DNA of 64,000 nucleotides from Sphingobacteriales bacterium 50-39 (GTDB lineage: Bacteria > Bacteroidota > Bacteroidia > Chitinophagales > Chitinophagaceae): NCBI GenBank assembly GCA_001898505.1, contig MKTZ01000002.1, positions 108,445 to 172,444 of the forward strand, written 5' to 3'. Below, piece by piece: positions 54,625 through 63,813 of this stretch. The notes beneath the pieces are model-generated. The model saw only the letters and a list, made by a program, of their open reading frames with translations. It did not search any database and was not told the DNA's origin. Each line of letters starts with the position of its first letter. The stretch's first letter is position 1. The translations under genes were made by a program, and so were the position numbers.

Positions 54625-55771
54625 GATTGATTATAGCTGTAGTGGCGCCCGGTAACTCATTGATACTGGGCAGCGCCAGTCCAAGGTCGGCATAGCTCCA
54701 CTTTTGAAGGATCGTCCCCTTCTTCAGCAGGTACAGGGTCGGATTGGCCCTGGCAGCTGTCTTGATGGCTGTGGCGTCACATTTCAGGATGCTTACCCCA
54801 TCGCTGACACCGGCCCTGCGTGTCCAATCTGCCACATTATCATAATTCCCCGTGATAAAATACAGCGGAATATGTTTGGCCTTCGCCATGGTGTAGATCA
54901 GGCTGAACTCTTTGACCCAGGGGGCGGGATATTCATCCAGCTCTTTGGTAAAGATGAATATCTTAAAACCATCCTGTTCGAGCACCGCCTGCGTAGTATC
55001 CGTTCCAGTCTCCGTCAGCAGGACAAAGTCCTTGATAGCTGGCTCGGCATTCCCTTTGCGCACCAGTTTGTCATAGCGGCTGACGAACTTATAGCTATCG
55101 TCAAAATCCGCGGGGAAATTATTTCCTACAATGTCTATTTGCTTACCATTCTTGTTGTAGACCATGGTAATAACCGTACTGTCAGGTATGGAACCCGGTG
55201 GCGCCTTCATCTTTTCCGGCATGTTCGTGCCGGCACGATAAGGCAGGCAATCCACTGTGGGCAGATGTATCAGTACGTACCATTGAAAGGCGACGGACAG
55301 AACCGTGGCAAGCACCAGGATGGCGATACTGGCCACCTGCGACAGCAAAGGCTTTATCCTTTTCTGTGCGAAGAACAGAAAGAGAATGAGGACCAGCAGG
55401 ATCAGGTCTTTTGAAAAGGACTGGCCGGCCGAGAGCGGGATACAATCTCCGAAGCAGCCGCACTCCCGCACCTTTCCGGACAGGTAGGCATAGCCGGTGA
55501 GAAATGTAAAAAAAATGATCAGCAAAAGGAGCAGCCAGCTGAATAGCCGCATCCTCCATCCTAACAGGATCGCCACTCCCGCAACGATCTCGAAGACGAT
55601 CATGACGATGGAAAAGATGAGCGTATAACTGTCCAGCCAATGGAAATTCCAGACCTCGAAGAATTCCTGCATCTTATAGCTCAGGCCCAGCGGGTCATTG
55701 GCCTTTACCAATCCCGAAAAAATGAAAAGAACGCCCACGATGATACGGGCAATGCTGACAAGTATTTTCAT
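54605..55771 (-). CDS. BT_3928 family membrane protein (DoxX-like plus thioredoxin-like)
   Basis: A 388-residue protein with four N-terminal helices of DoxX/MauE type (ARIIVGVLFIFSGLVKANDP, VAILLGWRMRLFSWLLLLLI) and a Cys cluster RECGCFGDCIPL after helix 3. A fifth helix follows (about 150-170), then a large extracytoplasmic domain with a late thioredoxin-like pattern (YFITGNYDNVADWTRRAGV, NPTLYLLKKGTILQKWSYAD). The family is named after a Bacteroides gene. A role in disulfide or redox handling is inferred. It lies between DUF1599 and the permease on the same strand. Confidence 0.85.
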   Translation of the reverse strand: MKILVSIARIIVGVLFIFSGLVKANDPLGLSYKMQEFFEVWNFHWLDSYTLIFSIVMIVFEIVAGVAILLGWRMRLFSWLLLLLIIFFTFLTGYAYLSGKVRECGCFGDCIPLSAGQSFSKDLILLVLILFLFFAQKRIKPLLSQVASIAILVLATVLSVAFQWYVLIHLPTVDCLPYRAGTNMPEKMKAPPGSIPDSTVITMVYNKNGKQIDIVGNNFPADFDDSYKFVSRYDKLVRKGNAEPAIKDFVLLTETGTDTTQAVLEQDGFKIFIFTKELDEYPAPWVKEFSLIYTMAKAKHIPLYFITGNYDNVADWTRRAGVSDGVSILKCDATAIKTAARANPTLYLLKKGTILQKWSYADLGLALPSINELPGATTAIINHDTIPH

Positions 55772-55789
55772 GGAATATGCTATTTATGG

Positions 55790-56344
55790 TTATCCGCTGT
55801 GTCTCCCTTCCGTGATCAATATCAGGGCGAACAACGAATAGTTGATGATGTCGATAAAGTTCGAGTCGATGCCCTCGCTGACCAGCGTCTTTCCCTCATT
55901 TGCCACGATCTGCCTTATCCGCAGTATCTTCATCAGGATGAGGTCCACAAAGCTTTCCTGGCTCATATCCCGCCATGCCTCCCCATAATCATGGTTCTTG
56001 TCCAGCATGGTTTGGTATACAATGGCCATTTTTTCGTCGTACCAGTTTGCCACCTCATCCGGATGGACTTCCGCCGGTCCATTGGGGTCCGACAACTGTA
56101 TCAGCCCGATGATCCCATAATTCACCATTGCCCTGAACTCTCCCGTCTTATCCTCCTTCACACGGGCCTCATGAGTTTCCTGGAGAGTTCGTATACGCCT
56201 GGCCTTGATATATAGCTGATCGGCAATGCTTATTGGACGCAATACCCTCCATGAAGTCCCGTAATCCCATGTCTTTGCCATAAATGTACGCCTGCATAAG
56301 GACACAGCTTCCTTGTATTGCTCATCCGTAGTATTCTTCATCAT
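55790..56344 (-). CDS. DUF1599 (nucleotide-modification-associated) protein
   Basis: A 184-residue protein with two copies of the DUF1599 unit: AVSLCRRTFMAKTWDYGTSW near 13-32 and MAIVYQTMLDKNHDYGEAWR near 105-125, each followed by a LILMKILRIRQI-type helix. The domain is linked by sequence analysis to nucleotide modification and has an all-alpha NTP-PPase-like character. It is divergent from folP across 50 bases and precedes BT_3928. This arrangement is common in Bacteroidota. Confidence 0.88.
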   Translation of the reverse strand: MMKNTTDEQYKEAVSLCRRTFMAKTWDYGTSWRVLRPISIADQLYIKARRIRTLQETHEARVKEDKTGEFRAMVNYGIIGLIQLSDPNGPAEVHPDEVANWYDEKMAIVYQTMLDKNHDYGEAWRDMSQESFVDLILMKILRIRQIVANEGKTLVSEGIDSNFIDIINYSLFALILITEGRHSG

Positions 56345-56364
56345 ACAAATATATGGCTCTATCC

Positions 56365-56372
56365 TATCTTAG
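56365..56372 (+). promoter_or_regulatory. Near-consensus -7 box for folP
   Basis: TATCTTAG, one mismatch from TAnnTTTG, 22 bases before the folP ATG. Confidence 0.3.
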
Positions 56373-56394
56373 CATCTCAAATTAACGCACAATC

Positions 56395-57222
56395 ATGTTC
56401 ACCTTGAATGGCCGGGGCAGGTTGCGGACAGGCGGCAGCCCCCTGGTAATGAGCATCATCAACAGCACGCCTGACTCCTTTTATGGAGGCAGCCGCACGG
56501 GCAACGATAAGGATCTGCTTGACCAGGCTGAAAAAATGCTGCAGGATGGGGCTGATATCTTAGACATCGGAGGCCAAAGCACCCGCCCCGGCGCGGAATG
56601 GGTGGGAGAAGAAGAGGAGCTGCGCCGGATCATTCCCCACATCACCCTGCTAAAACAACATTTTCCGGATGCCTTTTTGTCCGTAGATACCTGGTACAGC
56701 CGGGTAGCACAGGAAGCCGTAGCCGCCGGCGTCTCTTTGATAAATGATGTCAGCGGAGGACAGCAGGACCCGGGGATGCTGTCCATGGTAGGCGGGCTGG
56801 GTGTTCCTTATGTGTGCATGCATATGAAGGGCACGCCTGCCACCATGAATAAAGAAGCTGTATACGAAGACGTGACAAAGGAAGTGCTGGATTTTTTTAT
56901 CACCCGAACGGAAGATTGCAGGCAGGCAGGCATACACGATGTTATTTTGGACCCCGGAATGGGATTTGCCAAGACACACGGGCATAATCTGGAACTGCTG
57001 CACAACCTTTCCGTCTTCCGCATGCTGGGGCGCCCTATCCTGTTAGGCGTCTCGCGAAAATCCACCATCTATAAGTTATTAGGCATTACTCCTGAAGAGG
57101 CCCTCAACGGCACCACCGTTCTGAATACACTGGGATTGCTCAACGGAGCGGACATCCTTCGCGTACATGACCCCAAAGAGGCCAGACAAGCCATCCTTCT
57201 TATGGAGGCCTATAAAAAATAA
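56395..57222 (+). CDS. folP: Dihydropteroate synthase
   Basis: Folate pathway enzyme of 275 residues (p-aminobenzoate plus hydroxymethyldihydropterin diphosphate to dihydropteroate) and the sulfonamide target. Motifs are PLVMSIINSTPDSFYGGSRT, ILDIGGQSTRPGAEWVGEEE, SVDTWYSRVAQEAVAAGVSL, INDVSGG, YVCMHMKGTPATM and DPGMGFAKTHGHNLELL, ending with LGVSRKSTIYKLLG. The stop codon overlaps the following bidirectional terminator. Confidence 0.97.
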   Translation: MFTLNGRGRLRTGGSPLVMSIINSTPDSFYGGSRTGNDKDLLDQAEKMLQDGADILDIGGQSTRPGAEWVGEEEELRRIIPHITLLKQHFPDAFLSVDTWYSRVAQEAVAAGVSLINDVSGGQQDPGMLSMVGGLGVPYVCMHMKGTPATMNKEAVYEDVTKEVLDFFITRTEDCRQAGIHDVILDPGMGFAKTHGHNLELLHNLSVFRMLGRPILLGVSRKSTIYKLLGITPEEALNGTTVLNTLGLLNGADILRVHDPKEARQAILLMEAYKK

Positions 57223-57250
57223 AAAATCCCGCTGGATGCGGGATTTTTTT
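57221..57250. terminator. Bidirectional terminator between folP and the FKBP gene
   Basis: Perfect 12-base arms AAAAAATCCCGC and GCGGGATTTTTT around a 5-base loop, with A and T runs on both sides. It serves both convergent genes. Confidence 0.85.
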
Positions 57251-57254
57251 GCAA

Positions 57255-58190
57255 TTATTTGTGTTGTTGTGGCTGTGGCCTCGTCGGCATCTGGCCTTGC
57301 ACTTGCGGCGGCATCATCGACTGAGCGGGCGCCTTGGGAGCATCCGTAACGTCGGCGATCTCGACTTCGAAGATAAGATTCTCAAAAGGCTTGTGACCAG
57401 GTCCGGGCTGTTGGTTGTATGCCAGGTACGCAGGAATATACAAAGTGCCTTTACCACCTTTCTTGAACTTCCGCAGACCATCATCCCAGCCCTGGATAAT
57501 GGAGCCTGCCCCTACGACAAACTTCAGCGGATCGCCAGGCCCCTTCATGTTGGATTCGAATTCCTTGCCGGAAGGAAGCAGCTTGCCGGTGTAACGAACA
57601 GCTACCTGTTTCCCGGAATCCACCTTAGGACCATCTCCCTCGGACTGCACTACCACATAAGTACCTTTCTCTGTCTTTTCAGCCTTTATATTGTTCTTGG
57701 TAAGATAGCTTTCCACCTCATTTATTTCCCGTTGTTTTTCGGCAGTCAGCTCTTTTTCATTATCAGCCGTCTTATCTTCCAGTGTGGGGAAGATGTCCAG
57801 TACCTTGAACGCAATGGTCAGTTTATCCTTCTTGTGGATAAAGGGAGGCAGCTGACCGCCAAAACGCTTTTGCAAGGTATCCGCCAGTTCTACCACCACG
57901 GCGCTGTCACCCTTACGCAACAGCGGGAATACTTCCGTTGGGCTGTATACCGGACGGGCGCTGTCCACCTGGATATATACAGGCATGCCTCCTTCCGAAG
58001 AATACAGGACGGAGTCGCGCACCTTCTGTACAAAATGCACTTTTATGAACTCGCCTTTCTTGACGACAGGGTTCTTCTTATCAGAAATGATCTTATATAA
58101 AATACCGCTCTTTGTCTTCTTATACTCCTGGCTGGTACAGGACCCCAGCAAGATCATGCTGACAAATACGAACAACGGGATCTTTTTCAT
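57255..58190 (-). CDS. FKBP-type peptidyl-prolyl isomerase lipoprotein
   Basis: Envelope lipoprotein of 311 residues with the lipidated Cys at residue 18 (ILLGSC-TSQE). There are two FKBP-like units: a degenerate first one (about 30-125, KGEFIKVHFVQKVRDSVLYS) and an intact second one (about 180-285, VAVRYTGKLLPSGKEFESNM, then IIQGWDDGLRKFKKGGKGTL). A Pro/Gln-rich tail follows. The second unit carries the usual aromatic active-site residues, including the Trp of IQGW. It likely acts as a periplasmic folding catalyst. 17 bases separate it from the DHH gene upstream. Confidence 0.92.
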   Translation of the reverse strand: MKKIPLFVFVSMILLGSCTSQEYKKTKSGILYKIISDKKNPVVKKGEFIKVHFVQKVRDSVLYSSEGGMPVYIQVDSARPVYSPTEVFPLLRKGDSAVVVELADTLQKRFGGQLPPFIHKKDKLTIAFKVLDIFPTLEDKTADNEKELTAEKQREINEVESYLTKNNIKAEKTEKGTYVVVQSEGDGPKVDSGKQVAVRYTGKLLPSGKEFESNMKGPGDPLKFVVGAGSIIQGWDDGLRKFKKGGKGTLYIPAYLAYNQQPGPGHKPFENLIFEVEIADVTDAPKAPAQSMMPPQVQGQMPTRPQPQQHK

Positions 58191-58207
58191 TTAGCTTTCT
58201 TTATTAT

Positions 58208-59215
58208 TTATTGTAATTGTGATGAATTCTCTTTTATTGCCTGTATAAACCGTTGCACGGTCTGTTCAAGCGTATCGCTGCTCCGTCCGCCGGCTGCGTT
58301 GAAATGCCCGCCCCCCTCAAAATACCTTCTCGCAAACGTGTTCACATCAAAGTCTCCCTTACTCCGGAAAGAGCATTTCACCTCCTCATCCCGGTCGATG
58401 ATCAATGCCGCCATTTTTATACCCTGGATGGTCAGGGGGTAATTGACCAACCCCTCCGTATCCCCGGTCTTGATCTCAAAACGCACCAGATCCTTCCAGG
58501 GGATGGCTATAAGGGCTGCATTATGTTCATAATATATCTCCATCTTGTTCTGCAGCACATATCCGAAAAATCGGAGGCGGTTCTCCAGGAAGTTGTCAAA
58601 AAGGTTCTCATGGATCCTCGTATGATTGAAACCCGTATCCTTCAGGGTAGCCACCATGCGGTGTACGGACGCCGAAGCCGCCGGGAATCTGAAAGAGCCC
58701 GTATCGGTCATAACTCCGGCATAAAGACAGGAGGCTATATCGACATTGATCTTGTCCGCATGTCCGCTGCCTAAGATCAGGTCATAGACCATCTCGCTGG
58801 TGGAGCTTTTTCCCGTATCGCTCACTCCATATGTAAAACTCTCACGTTCAGGCTGCTGGTGGTGGTCAATGAGAATTTTTTCGCAGGTCATCTTCCGGAT
58901 CTTGTTTGCCATAAATCTCGTCCGGCTCAACACATTAAAGTCCAGGCAGAACAGCCATTCTGCCTGATCCAGGACGGGATTCGCCTTTTCGGGGCTGTAC
59001 TCAAAATCGATCACCCCGTTACAACCCGGCATCCATTTCAGCCAGTCTGCCCAGTTAGTAGGCGAGATCACTGTACAGGTATGCCCTAGTTGTTGTAGGA
59101 AATGGTATAGGCCGAGGGCAGAACCCATTGCGTCCGCATCCGGCTTTTGATGCATGGTGATAACTACCTTCCGGGGTTTGTTCAATTGCCCATATATATC
59201 CTCTATTGCTCGCAT
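58208..59215 (-). CDS. DHH family phosphoesterase, NrnA-like
   Basis: Bifunctional oligoribonuclease/pAp phosphatase-type enzyme of 335 residues. Metal-binding motifs are MHQKPDADAMGSALGLYHFL (DAD), LFCLDFNVLSRTRFM (D), and the name-giving ILIDHHQQPE. The C-terminal DHHA1 domain ends in YFEGGGHFNAAGGRSS. Likely roles are nanoRNA and 3'-phosphoadenosine-5'-phosphate turnover. It is divergent from ndk and followed by the FKBP lipoprotein gene. Confidence 0.93.
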   Translation of the reverse strand: MRAIEDIYGQLNKPRKVVITMHQKPDADAMGSALGLYHFLQQLGHTCTVISPTNWADWLKWMPGCNGVIDFEYSPEKANPVLDQAEWLFCLDFNVLSRTRFMANKIRKMTCEKILIDHHQQPERESFTYGVSDTGKSSTSEMVYDLILGSGHADKINVDIASCLYAGVMTDTGSFRFPAASASVHRMVATLKDTGFNHTRIHENLFDNFLENRLRFFGYVLQNKMEIYYEHNAALIAIPWKDLVRFEIKTGDTEGLVNYPLTIQGIKMAALIIDRDEEVKCSFRSKGDFDVNTFARRYFEGGGHFNAAGGRSSDTLEQTVQRFIQAIKENSSQLQ

Positions 59216-59277
59216 ATAAGAGGCTGCAAAGGAACTAAATTAAATGGCAAATCCCAAATAAACCAAAAACTATACCT

Positions 59278-59285
59278 TACCTTTG
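59278..59285 (+). promoter_or_regulatory. -7 box for ndk
   Basis: TACCTTTG matches TAnnTTTG fully, 24 bases before the ndk ATG at 59310. No TTG is seen at -33. Confidence 0.55.
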
Positions 59286-59309
59286 CTCCCCAAAAATCAT
59301 AACGAAAAT

Positions 59310-59726
59310 ATGAGCAATCGAACTTTTACCATGATCAAGCCGGACGCCTTCTCCAAAGGACATTCCGGAGCCATTCTTGACAAGATCATTAAAAGCGGCT
59401 TTCGTATCGTGGCCCTGAAGCTCACCCAGCTGTCTGCTGGCAAGGCTGGGGAATTTTATGCAGTACACAGTCAGCGCCCTTTTTATGGTGAGCTGGTAAG
59501 CTTTATGAGCAGCGGCCCTATCATCGCGGCCATCCTGGAAAAGGACAATGCGGTGGCTGATTTCCGCAAGCTCATCGGCGCTACGGACCCTGCAAAGGCG
59601 GACGAAGGCACCATCCGTAAATTGTTTGCATCTTCTGTAGGCGAGAATGCCATCCATGGCAGCGACAGTGACGAGAACGCTAAGATCGAAGGCGACTTCT
59701 TCTTCAGTGGCCTGGAAAGAATATAA
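59310..59726 (+). CDS. ndk: Nucleoside-diphosphate kinase
   Basis: NDP kinase of 138 residues that balances NTP/dNTP pools and so complements the ribonucleotide reductase. It begins [20 protein letters not shown]. The active-site His is in [20 protein letters not shown], and [16 protein letters not shown] is the conserved loop before it. ATG at 59310 is chosen; a TTG at 59283 lies inside the promoter box. It is followed by a strong terminator. Confidence 0.97.
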   Translation: MSNRTFTMIKPDAFSKGHSGAILDKIIKSGFRIVALKLTQLSAGKAGEFYAVHSQRPFYGELVSFMSSGPIIAAILEKDNAVADFRKLIGATDPAKADEGTIRKLFASSVGENAIHGSDSDENAKIEGDFFFSGLERI

Positions 59727-59731
59727 ATGAG

Positions 59732-59757
59732 ATCCCCCCTTCGCAGGGGGGATTTTT
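59732..59757 (+). terminator. Intrinsic terminator after ndk
   Basis: Arms ATCCCCCC and GGGGGGAT with a 6-base loop, then TTTTT. Confidence 0.8.
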
Positions 59758-60679
59758 AATTTTTAACGGGCGTCAGGGTATACCCCTGCTTGCGCAACAG
59801 ATCTATCACTCCATTCTCCCCCGGCAGATGCGCCGCCCCTACCGCCACCAGCAAGGATTTTTTTGGCAAAAGTCCGGCAAGCGTCTTTGCCCATTTCCGG
59901 TTGCGATCATATAAGAGAAGGTCCATATGGCCGCTCATGCTCGGATCGCCCTGACGGCTCATCGAATCGATCTTATCGAGGTCTTGCTCCTTATATACCT
60001 CCGCCAGCTGCCGTGTCATCTTTTTGTATTCATCGCTGCTGTCCACATAATTCACCAGCTCCCTGGCCTGCTGCTCATATGGGATACTGTCGAACAAGCC
60101 CGCCTGGAACTCTACTGTCTCCAGCCCGTTCACAGGTTTGTTGTAGGTACGCAGCTCCTTCATGATCATCAATTCCATCCCGTCCGTGGTCTGACAATCC
60201 AGGCCGGCCGTCTCGATGAGACTGCTGATCAGCATGGGCTTGAACCGTTCGAGCATGCCAAAGGGTAACATGGCGGCATGCCGGTTGAAATATGCCTTTA
60301 CCCGATCGTATTCCTTTGGAGTGAGCAGGTCTGATAGCTTCTTGCTGTCATTCATCCGCATGTATTTCATGGAACCCAGCATTCCCGACATATCGCTTAT
60401 ATCGATCTCAAAATAGACTTCGTCAATATGCGCAATTACAGCACGAAGACTATCGCTCAGATGAGCGTCGTCCGTACAAAGTATATGCATGGTGCCGAAT
60501 AAATAACTTGGCTTCTTCAATCCATTGCCCGATATCTGCCATAATAAAGTATGAGGCGTCTGAGAAAAGCCCAGACAGGTCCACAACAATCCTGCTGACA
60601 GCAACATCAACTGCTTCCACCGGTGAAGCCCGCCTTTTTTATCCTGTTTATACTGAAGGCGCGACTGCTTCTTGTCCAT
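59756..60679 (-). CDS. TraB/GumN family protein
   Basis: Exported 307-residue member of the TraB/GumN family, probable metal-dependent proteases or hydrolases. The first conserved motif is SYLFGTMHILCTDDAHLSDS with the GTMH signature near 60, then EVYFEIDISDM, GLETVEFQAGLFDSIPYEQQ and the C-terminal LVAVGAAHLPGENGVIDLLR with the second GAxH motif. A signal segment (LMLLSAGLLWTCLGFSQ) follows a basic N-terminus. It overlaps the end of the UbiD gene by 32 bases. Confidence 0.9.
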   Translation of the reverse strand: MDKKQSRLQYKQDKKGGLHRWKQLMLLSAGLLWTCLGFSQTPHTLLWQISGNGLKKPSYLFGTMHILCTDDAHLSDSLRAVIAHIDEVYFEIDISDMSGMLGSMKYMRMNDSKKLSDLLTPKEYDRVKAYFNRHAAMLPFGMLERFKPMLISSLIETAGLDCQTTDGMELMIMKELRTYNKPVNGLETVEFQAGLFDSIPYEQQARELVNYVDSSDEYKKMTRQLAEVYKEQDLDKIDSMSRQGDPSMSGHMDLLLYDRNRKWAKTLAGLLPKKSLLVAVGAAHLPGENGVIDLLRKQGYTLTPVKN

Positions 60680-62579
60680 ATAGCTGATCTTTGAATTTTA
60701 ATGACGGGGAAGGCAGGAAAGGGCCTAATCCCAGCTGCTCCCATTTTTGATCCACTGCCGCTATCGTAGCGTCATCCGCTACAATGATATTCGGCCAGTC
60801 ACGCTGAAAGTTATCGAATTCCGGGGTTTTTCGGGTACCATCCAACCCAAGGCAGGCGAATATTTTTTGCGCGTCTTTTTTTGAAGGCCGCTCCACTATT
60901 AAATGATCCCTGCGGGGGTCCAGGTTATTGCAGCATCTCCATAAGGCTACTGGAAGATCGTTCGCATTCACGGTATGCTCTACGTACACCACCATCTTTA
61001 TACCTTCCATCTCCTCCTGCTGACAGATAGCCTCATGCAATACACGGATATGACCAGCCCGCTGTTTTTCGACTGAAAGGATGAGACAGGGAATATCCTG
61101 GTGTAGAAGGGAAAGATTGGCGCCCTTTATCTCCGGGAACCTTTCCATCAATCCGGTAGCGGTTAGCTTGTCATAACCCGTGATGGACAGTTGATATCGT
61201 CCATCTACCTCTTCCTCCGTCTTGGCCGTCCCGTCGATACACATCTTGCCGCCAAATCCCAGCTTACTACAGCTATGGTCGAGCACATCCATCGGCCCCT
61301 GGGAAAAATAGGCATCCGTCGCGGGGTTAAAATGCTTTAAAACTGCAGCTGCCAGCCGGGGGTAATCCTGTATATCGGCATGTTGGTCGGCTACGACCAG
61401 TATCTTGTTGAACATCATCTGGCCGGCTCCCCACATGGCGTTCATGACTTTTTGCGCCTGACCGGCATAATCCTTCCGGATCTTAGCGATCACCAGATTG
61501 TGGAAGACCCCTTCCACCGGCATATCCATATCCATGATCTCAGGCACCAGCGTCATCTTGATGGGAGCTAAAAAGATCCTTTCCGTGGCCTTACCCAGCC
61601 AGGCATCCTCTTGCGGAGGTATGCCGACAATGGTAGCTGGATATACAGGATTCTTGCGATGGGTAATGGCGGTGATGTGAAACCGCGGATACCAGTCCGG
61701 CAGCGAATAGTAGCCCGTATGATCTCCAAAAGGCCCTTCCCAGATCATTTCGTCGAGAGGGTCCACATACCCTTCGATGACAAAGTCTGCATCGGCGGGA
61801 ACTTCTATCTCAGGTTGTGTGATACATTTTACCAGCTCGACCTTTTTCTTGCGAAGGAAACCTGCCAGCATGTATTCATCCACATTTTCCGGCAGGGGCG
61901 CCGTGGCGCTGTATGCATAAGCGGGATCACCTCCAAGGGCGACTGCCACCGGCATCTTTTGTCCTGTCTTCTTATATTCCGAAAAATGCTTCGCACTGAC
62001 CTTGTGCTTATGCCAGTGCATGCCAGTCAGGGTTGGGCCAAAGACCTGCATCCGGTACATTCCGACATTCCGGGTGCCTGTATTCGGGTCTTTTGTATGA
62101 ATGATGGGTAAGGTGACAAATGGTCCTCCGTCCCTGGGCCAGCAGGTGATGACGGGAAGGGCGCCGATATCCGGCTTTTCCATGACCACTTCCTGGCACT
62201 CTCCCCTGCCGCTTCTCACTTTGGGCATCCAGCTGGCAAACTGTCCTAATTTGGGAAGGAGCTTTAGCTTGTCCAACAACCCTTCTTTGGGGGCCGACAG
62301 GAGGTGGAAAAGTTGTTCGATTTCCCGGGTGACATCGTCTAAATGTTCTACCCCAAGGGCCATGCACATCCGGCGTTCGCTGCCATATGCGTTCATCAAT
62401 ACGGGGAAGTCGGTACCTGTATTTTCGAAAAGCAAAGCCTTGCCGCCGTGGCCGCTCTTGCTGATCCTGTCTGTTATCTCTGCTATTTCCAGTTTGGGAT
62501 CTACATAGGTCTTGATACGCACCAATTCTCCCGCTTCCTCCAGCGCTTGAATAAATTCTTGCTGATTTCGATAGGCCAT
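60648..62579 (-). CDS. UbiD family decarboxylase
   Basis: Prenyl-FMN-dependent decarboxylase of 643 residues. Family phrases are ALLFENTGTDFPVLMNAYGS, PVITCWPRDGGPFVTLPIIH, RNVGMYRMQVFGPTLTGMHW and EIPVPADADFVIEGYVDP-like EVPADADFVIEGYVDPLDE, then GPFGDHTGYYSLPDWYPRFH with the catalytic acidic residues. In bacteria such enzymes act in ubiquinone or futalosine-menaquinone synthesis or on aromatic acids. As Bacteroidota use menaquinone, a menaquinone-route role is plausible but unproven. No ubiX is adjacent. Confidence 0.93.
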   Translation of the reverse strand: MAYRNQQEFIQALEEAGELVRIKTYVDPKLEIAEITDRISKSGHGGKALLFENTGTDFPVLMNAYGSERRMCMALGVEHLDDVTREIEQLFHLLSAPKEGLLDKLKLLPKLGQFASWMPKVRSGRGECQEVVMEKPDIGALPVITCWPRDGGPFVTLPIIHTKDPNTGTRNVGMYRMQVFGPTLTGMHWHKHKVSAKHFSEYKKTGQKMPVAVALGGDPAYAYSATAPLPENVDEYMLAGFLRKKKVELVKCITQPEIEVPADADFVIEGYVDPLDEMIWEGPFGDHTGYYSLPDWYPRFHITAITHRKNPVYPATIVGIPPQEDAWLGKATERIFLAPIKMTLVPEIMDMDMPVEGVFHNLVIAKIRKDYAGQAQKVMNAMWGAGQMMFNKILVVADQHADIQDYPRLAAAVLKHFNPATDAYFSQGPMDVLDHSCSKLGFGGKMCIDGTAKTEEEVDGRYQLSITGYDKLTATGLMERFPEIKGANLSLLHQDIPCLILSVEKQRAGHIRVLHEAICQQEEMEGIKMVVYVEHTVNANDLPVALWRCCNNLDPRRDHLIVERPSKKDAQKIFACLGLDGTRKTPEFDNFQRDWPNIIVADDATIAAVDQKWEQLGLGPFLPSPSLKFKDQLYGQEAVAPSV

Positions 62580-62639
62580 AATAAAAGTCGGCGAACCGAT
62601 TGGCTCGCCGCTGTAAAATTATGACAGAATCTGATCTGC

Positions 62640-63500
62640 TTAGTAGACTTTTTTCGGACAGTCGTAGATGGCCTTGCTCCTCCTATAAGCTTGAGGTGTT
62701 TGAGAGTGGCTGCCGGTGCTAAATCCAATGATCACGCGTATGCCGGAAAAGTAGTACCAGTCCTTTGTTTTAGCATTGCCTCGTATCGTGCCATCCGGGG
62801 GATAAGGAGCTCCACCTTTCAGCTCGCCTCCGCGATAAGCCATTTTCACGGCATCCGGTCCCCTGGCCGCCAGCAGTTTGGCCCGATCCACATAGGTGGT
62901 GCCGACATCGTCCAGGTAATCCGTGAAAGTCTTGCGCATGCCTATCTCGTAGGCGATGACCACATTGTCTGTCACGCGCAGCTTGAGACCGCCGCCAAAT
63001 GGAATAGCCATCTGGAAAAGATTATAAGGCTTTCTGTCGGGATAGGCAGCCAGCCCTTCCCCTTCCGTACTCAATTGACGGAGATATAGCTTGTGTCCTA
63101 AACTGTCGTATGCGTATGGGTTGAAGTGAAAAAGGGCGACGCCGGCAAATATGTAAGGCGACCATTTACTTTCATTCAGGTCCATCACGTTATATTCCAG
63201 CAGCAGGTTCCCTTCATAGATGCGGCTCTGAAAGCTGAGGTTCCGGGCCCTTACCAGGGCCTTGTCGCTATAGGCATCGGAAGCGCCGATCTTGCCGTAA
63301 CTCCCATTTCCGACGACAGAAAAATGTGGGCTGAGATCATATTGCAGGCCGAGGGTAAACGCGCCATGGGCCTGTTGAGTGGTGTAAGGCTTGCTTTGAA
63401 GGTCCCCGATGTAGTTGGAGAATCCTCCCATTAAATTGACATGCCATTGGGCTTGGACTAAAACAGGGGACAGCATTCCTATTAACAAGAATTTCTTCAT
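62640..63500 (-). CDS. DUF6089-type outer membrane beta-barrel protein
   Basis: Small outer-membrane barrel of 286 residues. Signal peptide MKKFLLIGMLSPVLVQA, then WHVNLMGGFSNYIGDLQSKP, the opening typical of DUF6089/PorG-like barrels. Alternating strands include SPYIFAGVALFHFNPYAYDS and FGGGLKLRVTDNVVIAYEIG. PorG is a type IX secretion component with the same fold, but this gene is not in a secretion locus, so that role is not claimed. It lies 60 bases upstream of the UbiD start on the same strand. Confidence 0.82.
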   Translation of the reverse strand: MKKFLLIGMLSPVLVQAQWHVNLMGGFSNYIGDLQSKPYTTQQAHGAFTLGLQYDLSPHFSVVGNGSYGKIGASDAYSDKALVRARNLSFQSRIYEGNLLLEYNVMDLNESKWSPYIFAGVALFHFNPYAYDSLGHKLYLRQLSTEGEGLAAYPDRKPYNLFQMAIPFGGGLKLRVTDNVVIAYEIGMRKTFTDYLDDVGTTYVDRAKLLAARGPDAVKMAYRGGELKGGAPYPPDGTIRGNAKTKDWYYFSGIRVIIGFSTGSHSQTPQAYRRSKAIYDCPKKVY

Positions 63501-63813
63501 TCTTTGTTTGATTTTCGTGAAAAACTCCGGACGAATGGACGATAAAAGGCGGTTTTACGAAAGGAATACGGATCTGGAGGTCGTGAGACTAAGTAGATTT
63601 TAGACCAATAGATATGTCGATTTTAAGAAGATGCTATGTAGAACGCAAGTATTGAGCCAATTATTGAAAATAATAAAAAAATGAGATAAAAAGGAATCGG
63701 GGGGCAAAAAGCCCGGATTTTTTTCGCAAGTAAAGGAATTTTCTATTACCTTTGCACCCCCTGGAACTGTACAATTTCCGTGTAACTCAAGGGAATAGGT
63801 TCCAAACAGACCT
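63501..63813. other. 313-base intergenic region before tRNA-Pro
   Basis: No protein gene seen. It holds an AT-rich stretch, an imperfect hairpin at 63695-63724 (GGGC-AAAAA-GCCC core with outer AATC/GATT pairing) followed by a T run in plus orientation, and the tRNA promoter box at 63747. The hairpin has no obvious plus-strand gene to terminate. Confidence 0.45.
63747..63754 (+). promoter_or_regulatory. -7 box for tRNA-Pro
   Basis: TACCTTTG, full match to TAnnTTTG, 59 bases upstream of the mature tRNA. It implies a 5' leader of about 50 bases. Confidence 0.5.

Noticed and set aside
62640..63500. Calling the DUF6089 barrel a type IX secretion component
   Set aside because: It shares the fold with PorG but lies outside any secretion locus, and no sequence feature specific to that role was seen.
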